A stretch of DNA of 64,000 bases. Source: Synaphobranchus kaupii. Its lineage: Eukaryota > Chordata > Actinopteri > Anguilliformes > Synaphobranchidae. The notes below the pieces were generated by a model that did not search any database, had not been told where the DNA came from, and was given only the letters and a program-made list of their open reading frames with translations. Location of the stretch: NCBI GenBank assembly GCA_029718625.1, contig CM056380.1:46104596-46168595 (forward strand). Direction: 5' to 3'. Positions 21,785 through 34,790 of the stretch are shown in pieces. The first letter of the stretch is position 1. Each line of letters opens with the position of its first letter. The translations under genes were made by a program, and so were the position numbers.

Positions 21785-24759
21785 GTGTTAATATTATAGT
21801 CTCACCTTTCTTCATAAAAAGGACGATTGGAGATGAGTATGCACCTGAACGATGACGAGATAGTGGTGACGATAATACCTTACCGTCATTCTTGTGTAGC
21901 CTACCTATGGTTCTCTTTAGACAGGCTACACGCTTTAGGCCACCTGTATCGCTATCGTGTGCAGAATGATATACAGGTTGTTCGGCTACACGCTCAGATA
22001 ATATTATGGTTAGGCTGCATAGAAACTGGAGACAGAGCAGGTGACCGGGCATGGCTTGTCATAAATATTATGACCGGTAGCGAAGTAGGCTGCATTTTGT
22101 GGACGACGATTTTTTTTTATTGACGAGCGCGAGTGGATGGTATTCTGGTTGAAAATGAAGTATATTCACGAGGCCTAGTCATTCAATCGATTGTCATTGT
22201 GTCACACAGGCCAATGGCAATGTTGCCCTCGTGTTGTCCTTGACGTATTTGGGCCGCTACCTTTATCCCATGCATGTGCCGTTATCACAACCACAGAGCT
22301 CGAGCTGAAGGAAGTGCCTATAGGCTGACTACATACTATTAGTCTATGGATAAGCTGGCGTGTGATGGATGTGTGCTAGACCCTCCCGTTTAAGTAATGA
22401 CTCACTGCAAAGATTAAATGCACTCAAATCCAGATGTGCATCTGCAGTGCAACTACTTCAGAAACCAGTGGCAATAATCAAAATACCAAATAAAAAGCAA
22501 ATATTATAATTATGTTTACCCTAGCCCCCAATATGATCTGTGATCTTCATAAATAGACCTTTGCTCAAATGAATGCTAGCTCCAAATACAATGTCAATTT
22601 AATTTATAATTTACCCTTCACGTTTGGATTTATGAATGTTCAATTTGTAATTTATTTAGTTTTTCTCTGTCTTTCCTTTACTCGTCATGTCTCTCATAAA
22701 AGATACTAATACCGGTTTACTGTACTTGTCAATCTGCTTGCAGAAAATAGATTCACGTCCTTCTGAGTTTCTGTGTACAATGCAAATTAGAGTACCTCTA
22801 GAGTGAAATAAACAATTAACAAAGAAAAGTGAATGCAATGTCCAACAGATGTTCAGATTGCAGACCCTCGCCTGTTGAGTGGTCCCTTTAATGTAGACAG
22901 CAGACAAAATTGGATTGAGGCAAATGCGGTATCCTGCGGGCGGGGGTAAATGGAAATGAACAAACACCAAGAGCTTCAAATCCTTGATTGTAGATTGTTT
23001 CCTGTACAAATCTGTTATTTTTATATGCCCCAAACTTTATTCTATGGTACTTGGAAAGACATGTTAGACAGAAGAGTTAAGGGGTTTCATCTTAAAGAGA
23101 CGAGTTCAAGTCAAGTAACATAGATCCTTCTATATAAAAATAGTTGAAATTGTTAAAATGGCAACAACTCTAGTCAGTTATGGAACTTCTTTGTGCGTTC
23201 AGCTACCTTTGTAATGGGAAAAAACATCCGCTTTATGCCAACGTGTTACTTGAGAAAGGGCTCAGAAATGGGTGAGAAGAACCTGTGGGCCCATCTGTAT
23301 GTGTGAATTTGAGAAGGTATCCTGTTTTAAGCCTACCTTCACAATTTCATTTCTCATTTTAGTTTTTCTCAACTCCAGAATGCTTTTCTTATTCTTGAAA
23401 TCAAAGGATAATATTACTTGAGAAGAATGTGGGTCCATGTCAAATTCTGGCTGCAGCTTTAGCCAATTCAGTGATATGTTTCCCACTAAAGAGGCCTGAG
23501 ATCCATGTCTAAACACAGTAAAAACTCTGCAGTATTATGTCATAGTAAAATATAGCTGCAGTAAAATATACAAAATATAATGTGTTTGAAAATGCACAAC
23601 ATTACTAGATGTTTTGATTTTTGTTGCATGTAGTTAATACAATTAATGTAACATTAGCATGATTAACATTGGAACCAGTTATCTCCCATGAACATTTCTC
23701 ATCTCATTTATTAAAAACACATTTCTTAATACTGTTCCACCACACAGGACTGCAGTAAAAAGAAGTGTACCAAAAACTAAAACATAGTTAGCACATTAAG
23801 TAAAGACTAATTAATTAACTAAAGCAATCTCTGGTCACAACTGAGGTAAAATATGACTGATCAGTGTGATCCAGTGGTTTCTTAAAGGGGCTATTCACCG
23901 TACAAGAATAGCTGGAGTCGTGTACCTTAGAAGAACAGTAACTATATGAACCATCCTGTCCTTAAGTATTGCAATGGAATAGGAACTCCCTTTTAAAACA
24001 GAAAGAAGAGAAAGAGGACAAAAAAGTTAATGTAAAATAAAAAGATTAAGACTTTTCACCAAATATACATTTAGCTAGTCAGCAAAAACTTGTACAGGAG
24101 ATGCAGAACAGGTTATGATAATACCTGGGGTCATGTAACACAGAATTCTCAGAGGAGTGTCTAATTGAGCACATTGCAGGCATCTGTTAAGTTGTCTGAC
24201 AGTCCTGCGCTTAGAATAAATACTACTAAAAACCTAAAAACCTGAGGAATGGAAATGTCTACAGTCTAGATTGGTGACGGTCCAGGCAGATGTAGGTTTT
24301 TCCATTCTCTGGGGGGAAGAGTTTCAGCGTAACACCGTGCCAGACGGACAGCACGTTATACAGAACTCCATCATGGCACTGTGGGCTTTGTTTACACATG
24401 TCATGAGCTGTTTCATGACGACTGGCCTCTCCTTTTCGAAATACAATTGAGGCTCTGGCGTCGGAGGTGGGAGATGGATCCGCAAGAAATCAGGTGCGAA
24501 AGGTCACAACGTAATAAGATTTCACAGAGGACATGTCAATACATTTCCACTGAGAGATATTGACAGCCAGCTTTGTAAATGTGTCAAACAGGAAACGAGG
24601 TTAAAGTCAATCTTGGTTCCCTGCATCCATCCATCAATCAAACAGGCCCATCTTCAGAATGAAGGATGGCTGACGGCCATTTTGCGGCTTGAATTTGATT
24701 TTTCTTCCCGACATTGCTTTTTTTAAAACAAATATTGTGCCGCACTCTAAGCAAGCGAC

Positions 24760-24880
24760 TCTCAACTCAGGCCCTTGAGGCCAGTAGTATTGTTGCTTTT
24801 TAATCAGGAGCTGATTTAGACCTGGGACACCAGGTGAGGAGGTTATTTGGCCAGTTAGTGCCATGAATCAATCAATTAGC
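24760..24880. mobile_element. Dispersed repeat fragment (copy 1)
   Basis: The segment with CCAGTAGTATTGTTGC and GGGACACCAGGTGA matches, in inverse orientation, the element near 38625-38850, which has CCAGTAGTACTGCTGC and GGACACCAGGTGAA. It resembles widespread fish hAT-like MITEs that start 'CAGGG...CTCAGG'. It is a fragment without clear ends. Confidence 0.45.
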
Positions 24881-24948
24881 CTAACTTATCAGAGATAAAG
24901 GGAAACCAACTGGGGTTGTCTTGAGATGGCAGGGAAACCGATGGCAAC

Positions 24949-24976
24949 AGTGTGTGTGTGTGTGTGTGTGTGTGTA
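24949..24976. repeat. (GT)n microsatellite
   Basis: About 28 bp of GT repeats. Confidence 0.9.
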
Positions 24977-26842
24977 TCAAATATGGTGACCATGACAGTG
25001 TTAGATAGTGGAGCTCAACAAAGCTTCATTCACGATTTTGTGCCCACGTTTTACCCCCTGAGTGCACCATTAGCCCCATAACCCCCATACATGAAGATCC
25101 CCAACCTTCCGTCCACTCCAAAGCACCAAACCGACAGCCCAAAATGAAACCGACAGCCCAAAATGTATTAATGATATAAATATCTAATTTAATGTATAGC
25201 CTACATAATACTCAGTAATAGTTTTACCACCACACTGCTGTGATATCTCTCTGTACCTCTACCAGAGTCATCTGTATCAAAATGCTGATATATGGTAGTG
25301 TATGCAGTAAACCTAGGAAAACAGTTAATTTGGACTTGTGCACTAATGTGTACTATCCCACCCATCTGGCCCTTAGCATTGTGATGGAAAAACACTTTCC
25401 CTGAGTTGACTGTTTCCAGAGAAACAAGCCCTCGGTATCATTGCGATGCTGTCCTTATGCCAGAGCAGAAAATGTGAGAACAACAGCAATCTTGGCTGAA
25501 GATCCCTTGACCCTGGTGGTTATCAGACGTCCCCCAGATGGGCAGGCTTATGGTGGCAGGTCTTTATCTTTGTTGTCTGGAGAAAAAGGGGTTGAATAAT
25601 TGATGGGTGCACATCAGGTGCACTATGAAGCCCGTGAATGGCGTGTGCAGTCAATGAGAACGGCATCAGCTCTCGCTTATGGGCTCTCATTACCATCAGA
25701 AAGTTGTTTGAAGGCCGAGCCGCATTATGATTTGAAAGGGGGGGGGGGGCCGCGTGGTACGAGCGATTGTCCACGCATGGCGTGGGCCTGTCACCCAATT
25801 AGCGAGCCCGCCGCAAGGAGCGGAGAGGTGCTGCCGTGGGCGTGACCGTCCTGGGCCGAACGTTCGATGCGCAAGCCCCACCCACCCAACGCATTTTTTT
25901 TATTTCTCTTTCTCTCTCTCCCACAACCCTCTTTGTCAGGCTTCTGTTCTTTCCTGACCTCTGCTCCTTATTTTCCTTTCATCTCTTTATATATATATTT
26001 TTTCTCTTGTCCACTGCGTTCACTGCTCTTTGTATCAGCATAATGTCCTCTCCCTCGCTCACGCAGGACAAGAATTTGTGCGCTTGGCTGGTGACTTTGC
26101 AAGCCTCAGGATTTTGCCCGCCTATAACAGATTCACATTCTGGAGAAAAATGTTTTATTTTTAAAGCAATATATCGTTCAGATTTGGAGAAATGATTATA
26201 TTGAGGCCTCTTTTAGCCTGTTGTTTTGAGGAATAACACAGCTTTATAACTGAGCATCGGAAACAAATCCAATTTGTAACCTAATTTATGGAACTAATGC
26301 CTGAAAGAGGTGTCTGCAGTGAATGTAGGTGATGACAATTCTGAAGCCTCCCTCCCCATTTCCAGTCCAGGCAGTGACATCATGAGAGTGGTCATTAACC
26401 CATAATTATGGATATGTTTCTTGCTTCTTGGTTCCACCCCTTGCCACCCCTGGAAGGGACCTCTGGTGCAGAGAGAGAAAAGAAAATTGAGACCTCTTAG
26501 TATACAAAAGGCACACACAACTCTCTAAAGGTTTTTAGAGGTAGTAAGGGTGTTGTTCTAGTATTTTAATAATTATCATACAAAAATAGTTGTAGTAGTG
26601 GGGATATATGACAAGACTAAGACCAAGCACCAAACTTGCAAATGAGACAAGCTGTGGATAAAGCTGTGGATAAAGAATCAAGGGACAGGTACAATTTACA
26701 GTAGAGAAATAAACAAAGTGCTCTTTCCACAGGCTGTGGACTGAATGTGCAGCAATGTTCAGTCTTGGTTAATAGAACTGGACTGAACACCTAAGAACAT
26801 TAGAATGCATAATGACATTCAGCTTCTCTGTTCCAGCTTCTA

Positions 26843-28487
26843 CAGCCTATGGCAAAAATTATGGAATCACCACACAGGATGTTCACCCAGCTTTTTTCAC
26901 CCGTAGCAAATAAACAAATCACAGGTATGACACAAAACTATTTTTGTTTAATAGCTGAACATTCTGGCTTCGTGAAACAGACCTCAAACAAATTAAATAA
27001 AATTATTTTAATTAATGGCATGTTTTTTTCCAGATCAAGTAGAGAAAAAATTATGGAATCATCAAAAAAAGAAATCACAATTAGTACTTTTGTTGCTCCT
27101 CTGGCTTTTATGACGGCCTGAATTCTTTGAGGCATGGACTTCAGTAACGAAAAACAATGTTCTCCATCAAGCTGGTTCCAACTTTCTCGAATAGCAGTTG
27201 ACAGATCAGCTTTGCAGGTTGGAGCCTTGTCATGGACCAATTTTTAAAATTTCCACCATACATTTTCAATCGGATCGAGATCCGGACTGTTTGCTGGCCA
27301 TGTCATTGAGTTGATATGCCTTTCCTGAAGAAAAGCTTTAACACTCTTTGCTCTGTGGCAAGATGCATTATCATCCTGAAAAATGACTTAATCATCACCA
27401 AACCTATTTTCTATTGATGGAATGAGAAAAGTGTCCAAAATTTCAATGTACATCTGTGCATTGACTGTTGAGGTAATAATTGCCATCTCCTCTGGTCCTT
27501 TACCTGACATGCAACCCCATATCATAAATGACTGGGGAAATTTGATTGTTTTCTTCAGGCAGTCATCTTTATATGTTTCATTAGAACGGCACCAGACAAA
27601 AGTTCCAGCATCATCTCCTTGGCCAATGCAGATTTGTGATTCATCACTGAAAATCACTTTCATCCAATCATCCACACTCCATGATTGCTTTTCTTTAGCC
27701 CACTGTAACCTTGTTTTCTTCTGTTTAGGTGTTAGTGCTGGTTTTCGTTTGGCTTTTCTATATGCAAATCCCATTTCATTCAGCCGATTTCTTACAGTTC
27801 TGTCACAAACATTGACTCCTGTTTCCACCCATTTATCTTTCATTTGTTTTGTTATGAATTTTTCTTATACAGTATATATATGAATATATATATTCAAGGC
27901 ATATTGCTTTAAGTTTTCTATCCTGCCGCTTTGACCTCTTCCTTGGTCTACCCGTATGTTTTCCTTTTATAACCTTCATATTTTGTTTATACTTGCACCA
28001 AATTTTAGACACAGCTGACTGGGAACAACCAACATCTTTTGCCACACTCCGTGTTGGATTTCCTTCTTGAGGAGTTTTATAATCCTTTCCATTGTTTCAA
28101 TTGACAACTCTCTTGTTGGGTCCATGTTTCCTTTCAATTAGCCAAGCTTGTTAAGGTCTGTAAGCACTCTCTTTTAACTGCAGACTAATTAGCATTTTTA
28201 GACTTGTGCCGGGATTTGTTTTAGAAATGCAAATTACAAGGTTATTGCATAACATTTTCCTCAACATTGAGTGATTCCCTAATTTTTACCTCTACTTGAT
28301 CTGAAAAAAAAAATGCCATTAATTAAAACAATTTAATTAAATTTGTTTGAGGTATGTTTCATGATGCCAGAATGTTCAGCTATTAAACAAAAAATGTTTT
28401 ATGTCATATCTGTGATTTGTTTATTTGCTACGAAGTAAAAAAGCATCCTCTTAAGTGTGATGATTCCATAATTTTTGCCAGGGGTTG
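26843..28487 (-). mobile_element. Tc1-like transposon with IR/DR-type 220-bp inverted repeats
   Basis: 1645 bp flanked by TA (26841-26842 and 28488-28489). Outer ends contain GGCAAAAATTATGGAATCA on both sides. A second copy of this direct repeat lies inside each inverted repeat (about 27045-27064 and 28271-28291), so each terminal repeat is about 220 bp with two transposase-binding-like sites. This IR/DR layout is known from fish Tc1 elements such as Sleeping Beauty. The arms are complementary along their whole length. The internal transposase gene is broken, so the copy is not autonomous. Confidence 0.9.
27081..28125 (-). pseudogene. Tc1-family transposase (DD34E), inactivated
   Basis: Read on the minus strand from an ATG at 28125. 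It shows an N-terminal helix-turn-helix (SIETMERIIKLL; then VGCSQSAVSKIWCKY), a GRPRKRSKRQ hook-like motif, a second HTH with RTVRNRLNEMGF, and a catalytic core with VIFSDESQ, FQDDNASCH and NSPDLDPIENVWW. The second Asp and the Glu are 34 residues apart. Breaks: a frameshift near 28070, an AT-rich insertion near 27865-27895 that disrupts the frame, and in-frame TAA stops at 27388-27390 and near 27246. The end, RGATKV, carries another small shift. A typical intact member has about 340 residues. Movement would have been cut-and-paste at TA sites. Confidence 0.88.
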
Positions 28488-28489
28488 TA

Positions 28490-28880
28490 CAAAGGAACAA
28501 CAGGGTATCCAGCACTGCATCAAGCCTGGACCTAAATACCTTTAGGGTTTCTGCATCTACTATGGCAAGCTATTCCACGTGCTGACACCTCTCTGGGTAA
28601 AGAAGAACTTCCTGCTTTTTGTGGATCTACGTTTTGTCAATTTCCACATGTGCTACCCCTTGTTCTACTGATAGAACTCAACCCGAAAAGCCCTTTTATG
28701 ATTTAAAAACCTCGATCTCTCCTTTTGCAAAGCCTGAAGAGATAAATACATAAATACCTAACTATCTTCTTTCCTTGTCCTTCTTTCCAAGTTTAACATT
28801 TCATATCCGGAACCAATTTAGTTGCCCTTCGTTGTACTTTTCCGTAGCGTCTATGTTTTTCTTCTAGTGTGGTGCCCTCC
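28490..28880. mobile_element. Probable CR1-like LINE 3' fragment
   Basis: The sequence pattern (CTATTCCACGTGCTGACAC, AAGAAGAACTTCCTG, CCTTGTTCTACTG, AAAAGCCC, then TTGCCCTTCGTTGTAC) resembles the 3' coding/UTR region of vertebrate CR1-clade LINEs read in reverse. Recognition is by general similarity from memory and no frame is intact. It abuts the right end of the Tc1 element. Confidence 0.4.
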
Positions 28881-29645
28881 ACAAACCTGCACATGAACAG
28901 CAGGGTGGATTAAAATTGGAAGTGGCGTGGCACTACAGTCGTGGCTTTCAGAAAGCTGTTACATTTTAAAAAGCACCTATGGTTGGATGGTTCTGTAGAA
29001 AAACAAAACTCAGCAAAACTGTTTTGTTAGATGCAGAGAGTGTATAGTCGAAGGGCTATAGACTTTATCATTGCTTTTATAAGGTACTTCCAACTGTCCA
29101 GTCCCCAGGGATATTGAATGCGTACATTCTTTTTTCAGAGAAGTTACAATTTTGTATATCTAATTTTAATGGCCATTTTGTCATTTTTATAGTTATTGTC
29201 TTGTAGAAAAGCCGCAGGTGTTCTTTAAGTGGGCGTGGTTTGTTATGAAAAGACTGTATACTTTGTTGGATTGGTCCCAGTAATAGTAGTGGTGTGAGGT
29301 GGTGGCGCCGTAGGTCCAGGTCTTATTGGATCACTGCTTGATCACTCAGCATTTACATGCGACAGAGAAGCGCGGCCTGTGAAACTGGAACTGCAATTGT
29401 GGGAACAGGCGTGACTCGAGCGAGGTTGCCTGGACTTGTGAGATCGGGAGTGACACACCTGGAACGTGGAAGCAGGCTATGCATGTCACACAGGCTCACA
29501 TTTGAATTCTTTATTTAGGTCCACATTTATAAAATACATTATAAGGGCCCAAATATATTTCAGTTGCTATTTGACGTCATTCGCTTGTGTAGCAGTACAA
29601 CAAATGTAATAGATATACCAATATAGATAGGCTAACACGGACAGT

Positions 29646-29648
<3 letters not shown>

Positions 29649-29687
<39 letters not shown>

Positions 29688-29699
29688 TGTACACACACG

Positions 29700-29756
<57 letters not shown>
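29649..29756. repeat. (CA)n microsatellite
   Basis: About 108 bp of CA repeats with short TACATGT and ACGC interruptions. Confidence 0.95.
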
Positions 29757-29758
<2 letters not shown>

Positions 29759-30055
29759 GTACACTGGTACTCACACAGGCTCCCTCCCACACACAGTCCT
29801 CCCTCCTGCTTTCTGAGAAGAATCCTTTCAGGAATGCTTCCCAGTGACACATCCCCCTGACACGCCCCCTCAGGCACGCTCAGTGCATTCTTTCCATGGG
29901 GAGGCTTTCCCAGCTTCCTTTCCCGGGAATTACTCCCTGTGATTTTGGATACGGGCAGATTGGACTGTGAGATTAGACTCCCAGTGAGATGAGGTAATCC
30001 AGAACACATACAGATAATATATCTGCCATGTCCTTACACTGGGACCCTGGACCAG

Positions 30056-30153
30056 GGGCCTGTTTCACAAAGCAGGATTACTGAGTTAGATGGATAACTG
30101 CACAGGGTAAAATCAGTGCAGTTATCCAGCTAACGCAGTATTCCTGCTTTGTG
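30056..30153. mobile_element. 98-bp palindromic MITE
   Basis: Ends GGGCCTGTTTCACAAAGC and GCTTTGTG with arms of about 34 bp (AGCAGGATTACTGAGTTA and its near-complement) around a short loop. This looks like a common fish MITE whose copies begin GGGCCTGTTTCA. The perfect-looking hairpin is explained by the element, not by a microRNA gene. Confidence 0.6.
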
Positions 30154-30527
30154 TACGTGGAGTAAGTATGCGTGTATGTGGAGTAAGTATACGTGCATGT
30201 ATGTGTGGTGTGCTCTGGCGTTTCTGCATTCCTGCCCAAACCTATTATTGTCTGCCTATAATGGGGGGTCAGGGATGTGAGAACATATTTTCTAGGAGAA
30301 TACAATCCACATTGCGTACTGAAAAAATCAATAATGATATCACCTCCCCTTAAAAGCCCATAGTGTTAAAGGAAATGCATTTTGTGCATGAGTGACCTTA
30401 CAGACAGACAACACACAGTCTTCTATGTACATTTGCATTTGCTTTCAATTCAAAAAAACAACGGTGACTGTAGGAAACCGAGAGCGTGAGATCGGCCGGC
30501 TGTGTAAACTTTGGGGGGATCGCAGGC

Positions 30528-30529
<2 letters not shown>

Positions 30530-30571
<42 letters not shown>
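30530..30571. repeat. poly-G tract of 42
   Basis: 42 consecutive G residues after GCTTG. Such tracts form G-quadruplexes and are often mis-sized in assemblies. A second run of 14 G lies at 30808-30821. Confidence 0.9.
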
Positions 30572-30573
<2 letters not shown>

Positions 30574-31519
30574 GTGGGGGAGCTAGGACAGTACTGAGTG
30601 GAGAGGGTGGGACAGGGGTTAGGCCTCCCACCAGACTATGCTCATAGAGGCCTTGCAGCAGACACTCACTTCCCCCCTCCAGACTCTACTCTACCCCCAG
30701 GCTTCACAGCCTCAAGTTAGGCCCCAGTCTGTCTGAAGCCAGCACTCCACAGCTCCACAAACACACGGTCAAAACGATCGGTGCAGCAGGTGGCTGTCAG
30801 TAGTGTTGGGGGGGGGGGGGGTGTTGGCGAAGAAGGGAGTATGTCTTGAATTAACTTGAAGAAGAAAAACAGTCAGTAGTTGTCAAGCAATCAATATTTC
30901 TGCTCTACACCTTTATCTACTTAAGGCAGTGTTTCTCCCTCCCCTGCCTCTCTCTCTCTTTCTCTTTCTCTTTCGCTCTGTCTTTATCATTTTAAGGCTG
31001 TGCATTACTGGAGGCCTGACCTCAACAAAAATACCTCTTAGCCGAGAGGCTCCATGGGCCATCCAAGCACTGGACTGTTTCTCCGGTGACATCAGAGGAA
31101 CTGCTCAATTTCAGCACCCCCACACCCCCAAAAATGGCGCAAAGGCCACCTTCACAGAAACGTACCCAGCTCAGTAGCTGTTCCCTGGATGCCATGCCCA
31201 CCACCATCCCACTCGAGTTCTTTCCATGAGGCGCGCTCATCGTAACGGACCGCCGCGCTTTCCCCCCTACAGCTTTCAATCAGTTTCCTGAAACGGAGCG
31301 GGAAACGTGGCATCTGGCTAGGTCCAAGGAACAAGGGCGCTATTGTGAGAGTACCCCGCGCTTGATTTTATCTCCTCTGTGTGACAGCGATGGCCGCATT
31401 CAGGGCATTTCAAAGCCGTGTGTCCTAACCAGGTCATGTGGGGTTTAATGCGACCTCAGACACAGTTTCTGAACTAGAGCTCAAAGGCACGCTTATTGTT
31501 TTTGGTTAACAGTATAATT

Positions 31520-31691
31520 GTGACCTGTGCTTCTGTATGTGTGTTGTGGGGGTTGGTATATGTGTATTGGTTTGTGTGACTATATGTCTGTTAAGTCTGT
31601 GTGGAGGTGGACATGGCTTTGTATGTGTGTAGGTATGTGTGCATATCTCTTTGTGTGCTGTGTGTGTGTATGTGTGTGTGTGTGTGGTGTG

Positions 31692-31722
<31 letters not shown>

Positions 31723-31850
31723 TGTGTGTGTGTGTGAATATATGTCTATATCTGTGTGTGCATGTGAGTGTGTGTGCCTACGAACAGCGTATGTCATGTG
31801 TGTGTGTGTGTGTGTGTGTGTCTGCATGTGCTTGTGTGTACTTACAGTGC
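31520..31850. repeat. GT-rich microsatellite cluster
   Basis: Degenerate GT/GTAT-rich DNA with purer (GT)n blocks at 31660-31736 and 31797-31821. Confidence 0.9.
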
Positions 31851-31866
31851 TCCGTTTGAGCATTGT

Positions 31867-31896
31867 CCCCCCCCCCCCCCCCCGCCCCCCCCCCCC
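31867..31896. repeat. poly-C tract with one G
   Basis: 30 bases, all C except one G. Confidence 0.9.
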
Positions 31897-32672
31897 ACTG
31901 TAGCGCTGTGTTAAGTGTGGGTGTGAGTCTGAGACCGTCCGCCAACACCAGATCGCTCACAGAGTGGAAGAGCAGGCAGATGCTGGCGGTATCACCGCCG
32001 CTGCAGTGCTCCGATTGGCTGCTGCTCCTGCAAACGCCCCTGTCCTTTTCCCTTGTGAGCGCTCATATTCTTCTCTAGAGACATTGCGCTGAAGTCTTAC
32101 GAGTGTAACAAAAGTTTTTTTATTGCTTAACTTGATTTCCTGGTCACAACTCCGTTCTGCCACGCAAAAACAGTGCAGATCTACCGGTGTTTGGGAACGA
32201 AACATGGGGTCATCGAGAGAGAATTTGTGTTCTGGAGCTTTTGCATCAAGATCAGTTGAGGTTCAAAAAATTTTCAAGTTGTGTAAGAACGGTATTCGAA
32301 TGACCCAAGGGTTTGAATAGCTTCCTTCACAATGGGTGGTATTATGGCATTCAAACCTCTCAGAATTTGAGTGCTAAATTTGGAAGACATTGTCATGTGA
32401 GTCCATGAAATTCCATACGGGTCATCATTTGGTTAGGTAGAGTTTATTATATAGGGGACAGGAACGTCCTTCTATGCCAATTCAGCACTCTCAGAGTTCG
32501 CACGAAGAATTCACCTGGAGTGATTTCAGGCAAGATAAAGTTGGAAATTACCTGGAAAAAGTAAACTTAAAAAGATTTTTAAGGACCTTTACTGGAACAA
32601 TCATCCTGGACTCACATTAAAATAATGTAATCATATCATATAAATCATATAAATCATGTAAAGAAAATGCAT

Positions 32673-32673
<1 letters not shown>

Positions 32674-32714
<41 letters not shown>
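32674..32714. repeat. (CA)n microsatellite
   Basis: About 41 bp of CA repeats followed by a short CATCAC run. Confidence 0.9.
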
Positions 32715-32716
<2 letters not shown>

Positions 32717-33904
32717 ACATCACCATCACCATCAGATAGCAACATGCTGGAATTTCCTTCCAAGACCCACAAACTGCTCTGTATGGGATAAATTGAAGAT
32801 CTTGAGAAACACCATAAATCTGTTACCTGAGGTGTCTCAGAGTTATCTACATGGAGATTCAAGGTTGAGGAGGTAAAGGTTTGAAGTGTGATGTTATTTT
32901 AGTCAGGTGGACAGGATGACAGTTCTGTCGGCTGGAAGGAGGAAAGGTGGCAGTGGGGGCCCTTCCTGGAGCTATAACAGCAAATTGTTTTCAGAAAGAG
33001 AGCAGCGATGTAAAACAGGTACAGACTTGTCATCATGCTATCAATGCAAATTTGTGCTTGTGCATCGACTTGTGCTTGCTCCAGTTTGTGTGTATGCGTG
33101 TTCAACAAGTGTGTGTGTGTGTGTGTGTGAGCAATGTGGGTGCCGAAGCAGACGGAGGCGATGCAGTCGGTTTGCTGTTAGAATACATTAGCGTAAGACA
33201 GGTAAGTGCAAGTTCTTGAGGTAATTCGGATAAATGATAAAATAGGGAGAGGACAGGGGAAATGGGGTGAACCCTCAGGTTGCAGTATGGAGTAACAGAG
33301 ACCATAGAGTGCCACAGTGGAGATCATGAGAAGAATATAGGATGGTTGCTGGAGGTTTGGCCAAGTTAAGTGGAAGAAACGCATGCTTAGGACAAATGGG
33401 GATATCTGGCTCCCAAACAGAGGAATCTCATGTCTGCATCCATGTATAGAAGCTTAGCATTTGTCTGCAAGTAGAAAAACTGTACAGCTGTTCCCAAATA
33501 GGGGACACCACACAGCTGTATCCGGGTAGGGGAAACTATACCTGTACTGTGGTGTACAGGGAAGACTGTACAGTTGTTCACAGGTAGGGATCCATCTTTG
33601 TTTATATGACGGGGTTAGTGGACAGGCTTTTTGTCTCAGCAGTGAAGCTCAGTCGTTTCTTTTTTCAGGTGATACTCCTTTCCCCTCTTCTACAGTGAAA
33701 TACTCGGCCACGTAGGCCTCTGCTGTCTCGAGCGTGGGTTGAAACAAGGATCTCTAATTGCTTCTGATTTGGGCTGTCTGCAATCCCTGCTGTGTGTGTA
33801 GTTTTAAGACACTGTGATGACAGTAAAACTCTATGTGTTTTGATCTGAATTAATCCCTGAAATATGTCAGAGCTCAACTCTGCTCTGAGCTCTGTGTGTA
33901 GTGT

Positions 33905-34490
33905 AGCGGGGAAGGTTTAGACATGCACATAGAAGGGCAGCATGCAGTGAAGCGGGAACATTTAGACATGCGCACAGAGGGGTTTTTGAGAAAGGGGGAA
34001 GGTTTAGACATTGCGCACAGAGGGCTTGTTAAGAAGGTAACGGGGAAAGGTTAGACATGATCGCATGGAGGGGCTATGAAGAGGGCAGTGGGGAAGGGTT
34101 AGACATGCGCACAGAGGGCCTATTAGGAAAGTAAAGGGGAAGGTTTAGACATGAGCACAGAGGGGCCTATTAGGAAGGTAAGGGGAAGGTTTAGACATGA
34201 GCACAGAGGGCCAGGGCCTATTAGGTAGGTAAAGGGGAAGGTTTAGACATGCGCACAGAGGGCCTATTAGGAAGGTAAAGGGGAAGGTTTAGACATGCGC
34301 ACAGAGGGCCTATTAGGAAAGTAAAGGGGAAGGTTTAGACATGAGCACAGAGGGCCTATTAGGAAGGTAAAGGGGAAGGTTTAGACATGCGCACAGAGGG
34401 CCTATTAGGAAGGTAAAGGGGAAGGTTTAGACATGCGCACAGAGGGCCTATTAGGGAGGTAAAGGGCAAGGTTTAGACATGCGCACAGAG
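33905..34490. repeat. 46-bp minisatellite, left block
   Basis: About 12-13 tandem copies of a 46-bp unit containing GGGGAAGGTTTAGACATG and CGCACAGAGGGCCTATTAGG. The first copies are more diverged (AGCGGGAACATTTAGACATG), the later ones almost identical. The array continues at 34791 after a 300-bp MITE. Confidence 0.92.
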
Positions 34491-34790
34491 GGGATGCGTT
34501 CCAATAGTCAAAAAATGCAACCTTTCCTCCTCCACTACCACTCCTCTACTCCGTGCCCCGGAAACAGATCTTTGTGTTTTAATCTAATGTTGCTGATTGC
34601 ATCTTAATTACGTATAAATGGTTACATATTAATTAATGTCTCGACGCAAACCGCAATGTCAGGTATTGTATATTGTACATGTAAATACTTGTACTGAAAA
34701 CGTTCAGGCAGTTTTGCATATTTCCGGGTAGGAGAGGAATGGTAGTGGGGGAGTGGAGGTGGGGAGTGAAGAATATTGGGACGCACCCAA
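34491..34790 (-). mobile_element. MITE inserted in the minisatellite (family copy 1)
   Basis: 300 bp with ends GGGATGCGTTCCAATA and, in reverse complement, GGGTGCGTCCCAATATTC. The interior matches the element at 54381-54674 in opposite orientation, e.g. TGACATTGCGGTTTGC and TTAATTAATATGTAACCAT. No coding sequence. The minisatellite resumes exactly after it with GGCCTATTAGG. Confidence 0.8.

Noticed and set aside
30056..30153. Near-perfect hairpin that could be taken for a microRNA precursor
   Set aside because: Ends and palindromic layout match a common type of fish MITE (GGGCCTGTTTCA start), which explains the hairpin.
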